DNA of 64,000 bases from Rhizomys pruinosus (lineage: Eukaryota; Chordata; Mammalia; Rodentia; Spalacidae): assembly GCA_009823505.1 (NCBI GenBank), contig VZQC01000610.1, forward strand, positions 2,159,290 to 2,223,289, read 5' to 3'. Below, piece by piece: positions 32,926 through 44,259 of this stretch. The notes beneath the pieces are model-generated. The model worked only from the letters and a program-made list of their open reading frames with translations. It was not told the DNA's origin and did not search any database. Every line of letters begins with the position of its first letter. Within the stretch, counting starts at the first letter, position 1. The translations under genes were made by a program, and so were the position numbers.

Positions 32926-33418
32926 CCTTAGGCCAAAGACCAGAGCTCATCTTGTTCATGTGGCTGTAGTTTGGGACTTTCTTTTCTATGCAGCTGAACT
33001 TTCTCTGGAGGTGCCAAGTGTCTGTGTGCCTAGGAAGAGTTAGATAGTATTCTAAATGTCGATGTCACTCATCAAATGATATCCATACACACGTTGCCAG
33101 AGGTTAGGGTTAATTCACTAATGAATTATTATCCTGATACTATATAACAGGAAATAAGCTTTCTTTCTAATGCCCTGAAAGAAAATCAATTTCCTTATTA
33201 GCTTTTTGAAATTTGAGGATGACTGTTCTTCACACAATGCTCTGACACAAACATACTATACCATCCTGCCCATTATAAATCAGCCAACCATTCTGTTTGC
33301 ATATGCCCATGTTCCTTCCTTACAGCACTGAGCACAATATAGACTTATGGCTTAGGAACAAAGGACTTGTAGGAAAGCAGAGAGCTCTCATAGGCTTTCA
33401 GCAAATCCTTCTACTTCT

Positions 33419-33424
<6 letters not shown>
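32926..33424. other. no recognised feature
   Basis: Single-copy-looking, moderately AT-rich sequence before an A/AT run (33420-33452) that begins the L1 tail. Confidence 0.4.
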
Positions 33425-33449
<25 letters not shown>

Positions 33450-33886
33450 TTTATCAAATCTAGACCCGTGCCCCCCTTCCCCCCACCCCACCAGAGCTCA
33501 TGCATTCTGCCAAACATGCTTTTTATCTCTTTCTCAGTCTTTCTCAATATTCTCCATGTGGAAGTTGACTGTTTTGAGCAGAAGTTCACTGTTTCAGTCA
33601 GTTCTTTGATGCAGTCCTTTCTGTTGCTGTTGTTATTGTTGTTGTTGTTATTGTTTCCAATATGCATCACTCCCAACCGCTTTGGACAAAAGTTCAAGGG
33701 GCCATGCACAAGAAATACTTACAACTAGGTAATTGGCACTAGCATCCACAGATGAGGGATACCATTCGTCGTTTGTTTTTCTGGGACTGTGTTACTTCAC
33801 TTGGCATGATGTCCTCTAGCTCCAGCCATTTTCCTGCAAAGCTCATGATGTCATCTTTCTTTACTGCTGCATAGAACTCCATTGTG

Positions 33887-34202
33887 CTCTGCTCAAAACA
33901 GCGTCAAACTCTCTCTTCTGGTTCGCCTCTTACCATACTGGAATAAGACTGAGGGAACCTCTACTGAGCTCCGAAAACTCGTCATGTTCTTCTAGAGCCA
34001 TGCAACCAGACCCTATTTACTCTCCGGTTTATCCTTTACCCCTCCCTTTCCCCTTACTACCTACTCGCGACCTGGTCCCCTTTGGGGGATCTTTCCTTTT
34101 ACCTAACTGGTGCTATAGGTGCTGGCCACGGGTCAAATTGACTATAACAAATCCATAAACTCTAATTAATTTTTTTTAAAAAAGGACAATAACAAAAAAA
34201 GC
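33887..34202 (+). mobile_element. 316-bp A-tailed insertion of unknown parent
   Basis: Flanked by an 11-base duplication ACTCCATTGTG at 33876-33886 and 34203-34213, where the L1 sequence is continuous without it. It ends in an A-rich tail (AAAAAAGGACAATAACAAAAAAAG). These are the marks of L1-mediated retrotransposition. The body matches no SINE I know, has unusually many CpGs for this region, and no complete open frame. Probably a 5'-truncated processed copy of an mRNA or noncoding RNA. Confidence 0.65.
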
Positions 34203-34524
34203 ACTCCATTGTGTAGATGGTATCATATTTCTCTATCCACTCATCAGTTTGAGGTCATTGGGGTTGGTTCCAGCTCCCTTGCTATTGTTGAGAGAGCTGC
34301 AATAAACATGCCATAGCATGTTATCTCTGTGGGTTGGTGTGATGAGTCTTGAGGGTTATCCTCTCGTAGGAGTGGTATGCTGGGTCGGGTGGCAAGTTCA
34401 TTCACCAAGTCTTCCAAGGGTTTCTCCACACTGCTTTCCCTAGTGGCTGTATGAATTTTACATTTCCACCAGCAAGTGGAAGCGTGTGTTCCCCTTTCTC
34501 CACGACCTCTCTAGCACTTGTATC

Positions 34525-34675
34525 ATTGTTTCTTTCTTTCTTTTCTTCTGTCTTTTTGAAGCAGGGGTCTCCCTGAGCCCCAGCTGTCCTGGAACCACTC
34601 TGTAGACCAGGGCTGGCCTTTGAACTCACAAAGATCCCACTGGCCTCTGCCTCCCAAGTGCTCGGATAAATGATG
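34525..34675 (-). mobile_element. B1 SINE nested in L1, antisense
   Basis: B1 body with several extra single bases (for example CCAGGGCTGGCCTTTGAAC) compared with other B1s here. Short target duplication resembling ATCATTTGTTT. Confidence 0.88.
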
Positions 34676-35014
34676 ACTGGGATCATTTGTTTTCTTGGTC
34701 AAAGCCAGTCTTATTGGAGTAAAGTGGTTTTGATTTGCATTTCCTAAGGTGTTTCTCAGCCATTCCTCTAATTCTCACTTGTGAAGTCCTGTTCAGCTCT
34801 TTTGCTCCCATCTATTAAGTGGGTCATTTGTTTTCTTCTTTGTTTTTTGAAGTAGTTATATATTCTGGAAACTAATGCTTTTGTCAGATGTTTCTGCGGT
34901 GAAGGTTCCCTCCCACCCTGTGGGATTTCTCTTCACTTCCTTGATTGTTTCTTTTGATGTACAGAAGCTTTTGAGTTTAATGAGGTCCCATTTGTCAATT
35001 AATGCTTCTACTTC

Positions 35015-35756
35015 TTTGCAGCAGGTAGAGGGAAGGGCACGCTCCCAGGTTCCAGACCTTCAAGGGCTCTATGGAGAAGAGAGCAATGTGGAAAGCACAG
35101 CTGCACGTGATGATCTGTTGTGTGATCACCTTTCTAGACACTCATATTTTAATCCGATGGAACCTTAGCAGACATCCAATGTTGTCGGAACCATTTTCAG
35201 ACATTACTCATACCACACAGAGGTCCTGGTTGTTAATAGGGTCTGGGAGGAGTAAAATAAGAAGCAGTGACTAATCTAACATAAGAGAGCCATCAAAAAG
35301 CATGTGAAAAATGTGGTATGAATACAAGCATGGGTCTCTAAGGCTTGCAGAGATGTTGCACAAGGTAGATGCAATGCCAATGCCAGCCTCTGTGATTCCT
35401 GAGTTAGTGTGAAGGGTGCTGGCAGTCAGGGCATGGTTGCTCTACATATTAGTTGATCCTTGTTTGGTGTGAAGGAGCTAGTAGGACAGCTCACATACGA
35501 GTTCACTTGATCCTTCTTTGCACACTATGAGGCATGAGAATATGAATGACCAGTTAGGTCGATGAAAGTTGTGTTTCTATCTCTTATTCCTTCCTGTTCT
35601 CTGATTTCCAGTTTCTATGGATTGAGCAGCCTTCATGAAGTTCTCCCTTATAATATCTCAGAACCACTGGGGCCCATGACCATGGGTCAAAACCTTCACA
35701 ACTGTGAGTTGTTCTTTCTTGATTTTGGATATTGGTGCCTGTACAGTGAGTAGCAT
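35015..35756. other. no recognised feature
   Basis: Single-copy-looking sequence leading into the 64-bp array. Confidence 0.4.
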
Positions 35757-36524
35757 GTTGCTGCACCATGGCTCCAACATGGAGGGTGGCCTTCGCAGGA
35801 GGGCCTTGCTGTTCAGGCAGGTTGCTGCACCATGGCTCCAACATAGAGGGTGGTCCTCACAGGAGAGCCTCGCTGTTCAGGCAGGTTGCTGCACCATGGC
35901 TCCAACATGGAAGGTGGCCTTCACAGGAAGGCCTCGCTGTTCAGGCATGTTGCTGCACCATGGCTCCAACATGGAGGGTAGTCCTCACAGGAGGGCCTCG
36001 CTGTTCAGGCAGGTTGCTGCACCATGGCTCCAACATGGAGGGTGGTCCTCACAGGAAGGCCTCACTGTTCAGGCATGTTGCTGCACCATGGCTCCAACAT
36101 GGAGGGTGGTCCTCACAGGAAGGCCTTGCTGTTCAGGCATGTTGCTGCACCATGGCTCCAACATGGAGGGTGGCCTTCACAGGAAGGCCTCGCTGTTCAG
36201 GCATGTTGCTGCACCATGGCTCCAACATGGAGGGTGACCTTCACAGGAAGGTCTCGCTGTTCAGGCAGGTTGCTGCACCACGGCTCCAACATGGAGGGTG
36301 GCCTTCACAGGAAGGCCTCGCTGTTCAGGCTTGTTGCTGCACCATGGCTCCAACATGGAGGGTGGCCTTCATAGGAGGGCCTTGCTGTTCAGGCATGTTG
36401 CTGCACCATGGCTCCAACATGGAGGGTGGCCTTCACAGGAAGGCCTTGTTGTTCAGGCAGGTTGCTGCACCATGGCTCCAACATGGAGGGTGGCCTTCAC
36501 AGGAGGGCCTTGCTGTTCATGAGG
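35757..36524. repeat. 64-bp x 12 minisatellite
   Basis: Twelve units, each exactly 64 bases, with TTGCTGCACCATGGCTCC at constant spacing (for example CTGCACC at 35761, 35825, 35889 and on to 36465). Only substitutions separate them. Because 64 leaves remainder 1 on division by 3, one long frame reads the unit in all three phases, giving spurious frames of up to 257 codons. Confidence 0.97.
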
Positions 36525-36912
36525 CTGACTTTCCATCTTAGCTAGGCCCGTTCCTTTCTACCATCACTCGTAGGAGGTGCAGTCCATGAAACTGACTCTG
36601 GTCTGGTACTGACCTTAGAATTCCAGGTTCCTTAGGTGACAAGAGCACAGATGAGCACCCTGGGCAGTTGGCAGAGTCTGTCAGATATCAATGACTAACT
36701 TCACTCCTTGTTCTCCTTCACATTTGAATTTCAGGGCTTCAACCAGTGAGGTTCTAGGCAGAAAGGTAGCACAGCTCCAGAACCCAGACTGTGGCAAGCT
36801 GTGGGGCTGTGTGTGCAGCTGTGGCCCCTCCTCAGCCTGGACTCTGCTCTGGGCCTCTGTCCATCTGGAGTGGGGGAATCCATCTGGCTCTAGACTTGGT
36901 TTGGGGAATAGA
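36525..36912. other. no recognised feature
   Basis: Single-copy-looking DNA between the minisatellite and the next interspersed repeat. Confidence 0.4.
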
Positions 36913-36914
36913 TG

Positions 36915-37250
36915 TAGCAGTTAGTTTCCTTTCTGTTGCAGTGATAAAACACTGTGACCAAAAGCAACCTGGTGAGGATACGGTCCACTTCTGCATGCAG
37001 GTCACAGTCCATCACTGAGGGAAGTCAGGGCAGAAACTCAAACAAGAACTTGAAGCAAAAACCATGGAAGAATGATGCTCACTGGCTTTCTCTGGTTCAT
37101 GCTCAGCTAGCCCAGGACCACCTGCCTAGAAATGGTGCCACCCCAGTGGGCTGGGCCTTCCTACATCTGCTAACAATCGAGACAATCCCCCACAGACATG
37201 CCCCACAGGCCAATCTGACCTGGGAGTTCCTTAGCTGAGACTCCCTTTTA
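36915..37250 (-). mobile_element. rodent interspersed repeat (DNA-transposon-like)
   Basis: TTTCTGTTGCAGTGATAAAAC, CACTGTGACCAAAAGCAACC, GGTCACAGTCCATCACTGAG and CCCCACAGGCCAATCTGACC are the ordered motifs of a common rodent repeat. The family name is uncertain. Confidence 0.6.
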
Positions 37251-37599
37251 AGGCGAGTCTAGGCTGTGTTGACAGTTAAAGGCATCCAGGACAAGCAGTA
37301 TCTGTGAGCTCTGCACAGTCTTGGACACCTGTTCAAATGCCTTGTGGAGGAGCCCAGGCTGATGTGCTGGAAGACAAAGGTCCTCATGGGGGGCACAGAC
37401 CCATCCAGCTGAGGCCAGCCTAGCCAGATAGCTCACCACAGAATCAAAGATCTATGAGTAGACCAGCAACCATCAGTAGAGCCCGTTCTGACTATAAAAC
37501 CACAAACTCAAGAACCATAATCACAAGCTACTACAATAAGTTGTAACTGGCTAACTCTATTATACGCTCATGGATAACATAATAATAAATGATGACAGT
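37251..37599. other. no recognised feature
   Basis: About 350 bases of single-copy-looking DNA. Confidence 0.4.
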
Positions 37600-37960
37600 A
37601 AGTACATCAGCTACTTGTTATTGTGACTAGATAACCTGACAAGAAGGAAGAGTTTATTCTGGCTCTCAGTTTGAAGGTGCAGTCCGTCATGGTGGGAAGG
37701 CACGGTGGCAGGCGCAGGAGGAAGCGGGTCACATTGCATCCACAGGAGCACAGAGAGAGAGGAGTGCTAGTGCTCAGCTCAGTTTCTCTTTTCTGTTGAG
37801 TCTGAGACCCCAGCACGTGGGATATGCTATCCACATTCAAGGTGCATCTTCCCTTCTTGGTTATCTCTTTAGAAATATTCTCACAGGCATACCTATGTGC
37901 CTTCTAGATAATTCTAAAACACTGTCGAGTTGACAACCAAGGTTAACCATCACAGTAAGT
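37600..37960 (-). mobile_element. diverged rodent interspersed repeat
   Basis: GTGACTAGATAACCTGACAAG and GTCGAGTTGACAACCAAGGTT at the two ends, with GGTGCAGTCCGTCATGGTGGG in between, resemble the class at 36915 and 31833 in antisense. Confidence 0.5.
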
Positions 37961-38225
37961 GAACCACTTCATTTTAAGTCTCTAAGATTTGGTGAGGTTT
38001 TATTGCGCAATCACAGGTAAAGGGAAAATGCTTTATTCCTGCCCTCAGGCCAGATCTGAAAGCATCAGAGATGCTCAATATGTGGTGCTTACATTTTCAA
38101 ACAGGATCACCCTGTTTACTGCTAATGCAGAGGTTGAACTAGGATCTATACACTTATAAAAAAAAGCAGAGTCAATAGTTTTAAATTAAGTCATTTCATA
38201 AAGAAATCCCAGCCAACCTCTTTCT

Positions 38226-38473
38226 TTTTTTTTAAATTTTTTATTTATTTCTGTATGTGTATGAATGTACTGTCTGCATGCAAGTCTGTGCACCCGTGTC
38301 GTGCAATGCCGCCGCGGAGGTCAGAAGAGGGTGTCGGATTCCCCTGGAACTGGAGTTCTCCTGGAATTGGAGTCTCAGACGGTTCTCGGCCACCATGTGG
38401 GTGCTGGGGATCGAACCCGGGTCCTCTGCAAGAGCGGTCGGCGCTCTTAACCACTAGGCCATCTCTCCAGCCC
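38226..38473 (-). mobile_element. young B2 SINE (duplication type), antisense
   Basis: Nearly intact and CpG-rich. Target duplication AGYCAACCTCTTTC at 38212-38225 and 38474-38487. Among the least decayed copies here. Confidence 0.96.
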
Positions 38474-38487
38474 CAGTCAACCTCTTT

Positions 38488-39140
38488 CAAGGAAATGAAA
38501 GGTCTATCAATGTTTTTGTCAGGGCGGCATCCCACAGAGCTGACAACTAGGTTGAGCCTGCAGAATGACAGCTCTGGCCTTGCCTCTGGGTCAGGTGCAG
38601 GGCTAGGGATGAAATTTGCACTGTTGAACTCTTAACTCTCCCCTGAAGCCAGACTGTGCCAGCCCAGCTCTGCACTCTTTCTTTGAGACTGGATGAATCC
38701 TGATGCAGAAGCCCCAGGCCCATGCCTGACCTCCAGAAGCTCCCTGCTCTGCTTGTCATTGCCTCTTTGGGACCCACTGGGCCCTGTAGGCATTCAGGCC
38801 TCGGTAGTTCCTTCCTGACCCGAGTCCCTCCATTTGTCCTTCATTCCCTGTGCTGTCCACCTATTGTGAATGTGAAACCGTGTAACAGAGGATAGCTGTT
38901 TGGAACCCAGATTGAAGATCTAAAATGCAGTTCTCACCAAGGTCCTCCCTAAACTCCACAACAGGAATTAATCATAATTTAGCCCAAGAGTATTCCTAAA
39001 GAGCATTGTGGATTATAATGGAAGATTCCATGACTTGTGACTGAGCAGTGTCATCCTTGCAGGTCTCTCTATAGCAGTGTTCTGCCTATAAACATGGAAC
39101 AGCATCTACACATCTGTGACAATGCTTTAAAAATCAACTT
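38488..39140. other. no recognised feature
   Basis: Single-copy-looking. The minus frame at 38547-38777 has no recognised motif. Confidence 0.4.
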
Positions 39141-39144
39141 ACTT

Positions 39145-39273
39145 AGCCAGGTATGCTGCCGTACTTCTATAATCCCAGCACTTAGGAGATGGAGGCAAGA
39201 AGATCAGGAAGTCAAGGTCATCCTTCATGACATAGCAAGTGTGAGGCCAGCTTGGACTATAGGAAACACTATC

Positions 39274-39277
<4 letters not shown>
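39145..39277 (+). mobile_element. B1-type SINE
   Basis: CCAGGTATGCTGCCGTACTT through CACTATCTCAATC. Its tail became the TCAA repeat. Confidence 0.8.

Positions 39278-39313
<36 letters not shown>
39272..39313. repeat. (TCAA)n microsatellite
   Basis: About ten tetranucleotide units between two B1s. Confidence 0.95.
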
Positions 39314-39314
<1 letters not shown>

Positions 39315-39317
39315 TAA

Positions 39318-39470
39318 AACTAGGTATGGTGGCTCATGCCTGTAATCCCATCACTTGAGGAAGCTGAGGCAGGAGGACTTCTATGAGTTTGAGGCCAGCC
39401 TGGGCTACTTAGTGAGTTCCAGTTCCAGGCCAGCCTAGGCTACAATGAAACCATGTCTCAAAAAAACCCA
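39318..39470 (+). mobile_element. B1 SINE
   Basis: TAGGTATGGTGGCTCATGCC through CCATGTCTCAAAAAAACCC, with a small internal duplication of the CCAGCCTGGGCTAC region. Confidence 0.88.
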
Positions 39471-39489
39471 AAGCAAGTCAATAACTTAT

Positions 39490-39494
<5 letters not shown>

Positions 39495-39543
<49 letters not shown>

Positions 39544-39560
39544 TTTTTCTCTCTCTCCCT
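39495..39560. repeat. (TC)n microsatellite
   Basis: TC run, interrupted after 39535. Confidence 0.94.
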
Positions 39561-40470
39561 CTCTGCATTCAATTAATGATTGTAGTATGTGCATTATAAC
39601 TTCCACTTGGATCAGCATTCTGGAAATTTCCATATCTGTCCCTTGTCTTCATACCTGTCTTCCCTGCTCCTTAACTCTGGTATTTGTCACCTGCTTTCCA
39701 TCAGTATAGATTGTGAGGATTTTTTTTGAGGTTGCCACAGAAATAGAATCACACGGTATATAAACATTAAGATTGGCCATCTTGATAATTAATAGCACAA
39801 AATTGGATCTAACTTAAAAGCACAGCAGTGTGGGAATTCTTAATAAATAGTCTGTCTGTTGGCATCCCACGACCTGCCATGCAGAAGTTGAAATCTAACA
39901 TATGCTAGCTCTGTCTGTGCTGGCAAAGGCAGAACTCCAGGCATCAAAAGATGTATATAGATATATTTAGTCATCTGCCTTCCATGTTCCTGTCCCCATC
40001 CATAGGCTCTCAATAGATACAAGGAAACAGGACTGGAAGAACACACACTAGGCGGATGAACCCACAAGGTTCAAGTGTGGCATCTGTGTTCACTCCCACT
40101 CCATAAACATCACTCTACCTCCCCACCAACATCCCACCACTGGGAGCTGGGATAGTGGCCTCCAGTTCTGTTACAGATAATGATCAAGTCTCCAACAAGG
40201 TCCTCCATCATCCCCACATCAGTATTCACCCCATCACTTGTGCCCTATGATGTAGAATAGATCTGACAATGTCACCAATATATCATCCTGTAAATGACAG
40301 TGGGGGACTCCCAAATCCAATTGAGGCTATCTCTTGGATTATGTGTTCTGGGGAAAGCCATCTGTCTTGTTGGAAGGACCCTGAGAAGCCTCAGGGACTG
40401 GTCCACATGATCATGGTAGGGAGAAGACAAAGATGGTGACAAATGGGAGGAAGAGAAGGAGGACAAGGAT
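39561..40470. other. mostly unrecognised; possible ancient L1M trace
   Basis: 39720-39780 (AGAAATAGAATCACACGGTAT) may be a diverged antisense L1M piece. The remainder to 40470 is unrecognised. Confidence 0.35.
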
Positions 40471-40472
40471 GA

Positions 40473-40556
40473 AGAGGAGGAGGAGGAGGAGGAGGAGGAG
40501 AAGAAGAAGAAGAAGAAGAAGAAGAAGAAGAAGAAGAAGAAGAAGAAGAAGAAGAA
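40473..40556. repeat. (GGA)n(GAA)n microsatellite
   Basis: Purine trinucleotide run: about 8 GGA units followed by about 18 GAA units. It creates a spurious poly-Arg/Lys frame. Confidence 0.96.
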
Positions 40557-40689
40557 AAGACATGGAAACAGATGAGAAGGAGAAAGGAGACAGAAAGGAA
40601 GGAACAGAACAGAGAGAAGCAGAGAGACACAGAGAGGATGATAGAAAAGGAGGAGGGGAGGATTTTGATATTTCCTCTTCATCCTATGA

Positions 40690-41024
40690 AACCTTTATTT
40701 TTCTAAACAAACTCTATCTTGTCTATGAATTGCCCAAGGCTAGGTGGCACATCTACAGCACAACCTCTAAACCTAAGGGTCATGGAACACAGAACAAAGG
40801 GCAAAGAGAACACTAATGCATCTCTCAGTTCTTATCAATGAAGCTCCCACATGGAACTCTTGGCCAGGAACACAAAAGGTCACGAATGGCTAAACTGTAG
40901 AGAATAAGAGTCTGCAGAGTGTGGGTCCTTGGACAGGACTTCTATATTAAACTTGGACTGAAGGATATCTGGGGACACTAACTTGACACAATAGGCCTTG
41001 ACACAAATGACAGAATGTATGAAT

Positions 41025-41067
<43 letters not shown>

Positions 41068-41168
41068 TGGTGTCTATAGGAAGAGGCCAATAGGGAAGGC
41101 ATAAAGATGATTAAGATATTCTGTATGAAATACACAAAAATCAAAACAAGTTTACAAAAAAAGAAACT
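40690..41168 (+). mobile_element. L1 3' UTR with internal (TG)n
   Basis: TGTCTATGAATTGCCCAAGG, GCACATCTACAGCACAACCTC and GAGTCTGCAGAGTGTGGGTCC parallel 49045-49765. A TG run lies at 41027-41069. Ends GTATGAAATACACAAAAATCA. Confidence 0.78.
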
Positions 41169-41171
41169 ATC

Positions 41172-41322
41172 ACTAAATAGAGTGGTACATGCCTTTAGTC
41201 CCAGCACTTGGGAGGTGAGGTAGGTAGATCTTTGTAAGTTCACATCCAGCCTGGTTTACACAAAGTGAGTTTTAGGCCATCCAGGCTGCATAGTGAGACC
41301 CTATTAAAAAAAAACAAACAAA
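41172..41322 (+). mobile_element. B1 SINE, diverged
   Basis: AGAGTGGTACATGCCTTTAG through GTGAGACCCTATTAAAAAA. Confidence 0.85.
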
Positions 41323-41819
41323 GAAATAAACAAACTCCCTAGCTATCTTCAAATAGCCTCACAAGTGGAATTAAGGCTTCAGCTTATGAGCGTGGAGATA
41401 CCCAGTCACATTCATAATGCTAGCTGATGGAAATTCATCTTTTTATATCCTAACCTTGGAATTAACACCCTCATCCTTTCTACCATATTTCATCTGTGAG
41501 AGAAGTGAACAGAAAATAGCAGGGATCACAGAGTGCATCTTAGATGTTGATCCCACAGTGTGGGGTGACCCCAGTGTCAACAGAGCCAGGAACAGCACAA
41601 AGCAGCTTCCTACAGCCCCTGCAGCCCATTCTCCCAGAAGCTTCCAGCAATATCCTGTGGCTTAGAGACTAGAATTTCTTTCTGTTGAAGTTTAACCCCT
41701 CCAGAGTGAGCAGGACACTCTCACTGTTACAAGAATTAGACCATGTACCTCCTCCCTTCACCTCCAAGGGTTTCTATCAATTATCTGTATGGCACAATGT
41801 ATCTTCATGTATATAGAAG
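41323..41819. other. no recognised feature
   Basis: Single-copy-looking. The plus frame at 41417-41665 has no recognised motif. Confidence 0.4.
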
Positions 41820-42400
41820 CAAATACAACACACATTCTTATTCTTTTGACTTTTTTTACAGACACAGTTGCCTCCTGTTCATACTGTACTGTGACTTGCT
41901 TTTTCCCACTGAAATGCACTTCTTTTCCATCAGCACACAGCTTCGTCCTTCCTTCTTTCTAGATACACAGCATCCTATCACATATTCCAGTGAATATCCA
42001 CACTATCTCTTATGGATGAACATATGGTACTTTTCCATTACTTATTATTATGAGAAAATGCTGGAATAAATATTTTTGTACACACGTTGCACATGTGCAG
42101 GTCTGTGGGTGTGGGGAATTCACAGGTTTTGGTAGACGGGTCAGAGGTGCGCTCATCTGTGAGCCGGTGGCTGTTGCCAAGGCAGTCCGTATGGAGCTGC
42201 TACCGCTTTGTTTCCACCAGCTATGCATGAGGCTTCTCCAACAGCTTCTCCAACACAGCGTGTTTCCGTCCTTTGGGATGTGTGCCAATCTGCTGAGTAA
42301 AAAACGCTCTTGCCATGTACTTTTAATTTACACTTGTGAAATCACAGAATCTGTTTGAACTGCTTTTCATATGTTTGGGATTATTTTTTTTTTCCTTTCT
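41820..42400 (-). mobile_element. ancient L1M 3' end, antisense
   Basis: TGTGACTTGCTTTTTCCCAC, CTTATGGATGAACATATGG, GAGAAAATGCTGGAATAAATA and CTTTTCATATGTTTGGGATTA follow the antisense order of an L1M 3' end. Confidence 0.65.
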
Positions 42401-43424
42401 GGGTACTGTCCTTTTGAAAATGACATTTCCGTCTCTGTTTTGCCATAGTAGGAGTTTCCCTGGGATATCCTGGTCCTCACTTTACCTTGAAGTCCCTGAT
42501 CTGCATCCTACTCAGTCAGAATGCCCTGGTCCCCATCTTACCCAGAATGCTCTGGGTCTCATCCCACCCTAGAATACCCTAGTCCTCCCTTTACCCAGAA
42601 TACCCTGGTACTTACCCAGAATACCTTGGTCTTTTACCTTTAAGCATAATCCCTTTGTCCTCCAGACCACCCTGAGGAGCAGTGAGTCATGGAGGGGAAC
42701 TCCCAGAACTGAGAACAGCTCTTTCACTCCTAGTTGTAGTTGACTACCAGGGGAGGGGTCAGACCAAAAGCAGCAGATGGAAGAGGTTCTTGGGCATGTC
42801 CAGAAACCAGCTGCCCACAGGAGTCAGATGGACAGCTACAGAGCAACAGCAGGTGTGGACTACTGCCAGCAAAAAGCTCTAGCCTTGCTGTCTGGAGGAT
42901 TCATTGGATGGTGCTCCTGCAGACAGTAGATGAACACACTCTCAGCTGCCCATACTCACCACTGACCACACTCCCAGGCTACCATGTTAGACACTGACCA
43001 CTATTCCCAGCTGCCCACAGTCACCACTGAACACACCTAGGTGACGACACTCACCATTGACCACATTCCCAGTTGACCATAGTCATAGAAGCTGACCATG
43101 TTCAAAGCTGCCCACATTTGCCATTGGCTGCACTCCTCGCTGACCAAACTGACAGCTGTCTCCACTCACCCTTGCCCATGCTCCCCCTTGCCCACGCTCA
43201 CCCTTGCCCACACAGCTTATGGCTAACCTCAGTCACTACTCAGCATGGTCACGCCTGACCCTGTGACTGATCTTCCCTTATGCTCCTCCCCCTTCCCACC
43301 ATAAATCCTGCTTGTTATACGCTCTTGGCAAAGGGTCCCAAGTTAACAAAGGCACTCTAATTAGGAAAGACATCCCGAAGACTCAGACGCTGCCTCCTAG
43401 GAGTTGATCAAAAGCAAACACAAG
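42401..43424. repeat. degenerate minisatellite-like region
   Basis: 42460-42640 holds irregular copies of an ACCCAGAATRCCCTGGTCC-like unit. 42940-43220 holds irregular copies of a CAGCTGCCCACA/CTCACCATTGACC-like unit. Too diverged to count units with confidence. Confidence 0.6.
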
Positions 43425-43525
43425 CAAGGCAGACTGGCTCATGCCTGTCACCCCAACACTTAAGAGACTAAGATAGGAAGGTGGCCTGGGGCCAAGGGCA
43501 ACTTATTTAGAGTTTGTCTTAAAAT
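43425..43525 (+). mobile_element. old B1-type SINE
   Basis: GGCAGACTGGCTCATGCCTG through GAGTTTGTCTTAAAATG. Confidence 0.65.
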
Positions 43526-43590
43526 GGGCTGGAGAAGTCTAGTGGTAGAACACTTGGTTACCATGCTTGCAAGCCAGAGTTCCATTCTTT
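43526..43590 (+). mobile_element. ID-type SINE
   Basis: GGCTGGAGAAGTCTAGTGGTAG and CACTTGGTTACCATGCTTGC match the tRNA-Ala-derived ID head. The B box is degenerate, so this is not a tRNA gene. Confidence 0.7.
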
Positions 43591-43591
43591 C

Positions 43592-43613
43592 TGTCTCTGT
43601 CTCTGTCTCTCTC

Positions 43614-43691
<78 letters not shown>
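43592..43691. repeat. (CTGT)n/(CA)n/(CG CA)n compound microsatellite
   Basis: CTGTCT units, then CA, then CGCA, then CA again. Confidence 0.95.
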
Positions 43692-43693
<2 letters not shown>

Positions 43694-43879
43694 AACACTT
43701 TCTTTGTGCATAGTAAACACTTTACTACATAATCACACATTGAGATTCCGCTCTTGCTTCCAGGGTTAGCAAATGTTACCTCTTTCACAAAGCCTTCCTA
43801 AATTTCCTCCATGAGAACAAGAATTAACTCCCTATTTCCTGTGGTCTCAAAGCATAGCCAGGCCTCTGTCCTTTATGGG

Positions 43880-44113
43880 AGGTTTAAAAAATTTTTTTTA
43901 TTATTTTTATTTTATGTGCGTGAGTGTATTGCCTATGTGCATATAAGTGGACCCCTGTCATACAGTTCCTGTGCAGATCTAAAGAGGGTATCAGATCCCC
44001 TGGAACTAGAATTATAGACAGGTGTCAGCCACCATGTATGTGCTGGGAATCAAACCCTGGTCCTCTGCAAGAATAGCCAGTGCTCTTAACTGCTGAGCCA
44101 TTTCTCTAGGCTC
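43880..44113 (-). mobile_element. B2/B3 SINE, older, antisense
   Basis: TTTATTTTATGTGCGTGAGTG to GAGCCATTTCTCTAGGCTC. Confidence 0.85.
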
Positions 44114-44259
44114 TATGAGAGATATTTTGAAGGACCTGCATACGGATGTTTTTCTTATTTGAAATGCCCACCCACCACACTCTTATTTTCTGATTCCCAC
44201 CTCCAATCTCTGCAGCTCAGCTCCTCATTCTTCAGCCCCAGTGATCCCTTTCTCTTTGT

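Larger units (their letters stand above)
33425..35012 (-). mobile_element. L1 3' end, antisense, with two nested insertions
   Basis: 3' UTR in antisense (TCAGTCAGTTCTTTGATGCA, a GTT-rich run) then ORF2 3' end (GCATAGAACTCCATTGTG) up to TTTAATGAGGTCCCATTTGTC. Interrupted by a 316-base insertion at 33887 and a B1 at 34525. Many single-base indels relative to other L1 copies, especially 34300-34500. Confidence 0.85.

Noticed and set aside
35704..36541. Long plus-strand reading frames (177 and 257 codons) as a gene
   Set aside because: They are the 64-bp unit read in shifting phases. No splice or transcript support.
38255..38635. Recurring Cys-rich frames starting MYECTVCMQVCAP or MCMNVLSA
   Set aside because: The same peptide appears at every antisense B2 (5.8, 14.0, 14.3, 18.0, 38.3, 62.4 kb). 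It is SINE sequence, not a protein family.
40433..40816. Arg/Lys-rich 127-codon frame, and Ser-rich frames opposite
   Set aside because: Produced by the (GGA)n(GAA)n microsatellite.
43526..43590. tRNA gene
   Set aside because: The tRNA-like A and B boxes here and in the B2 copies belong to SINEs. No complete cloverleaf is seen.
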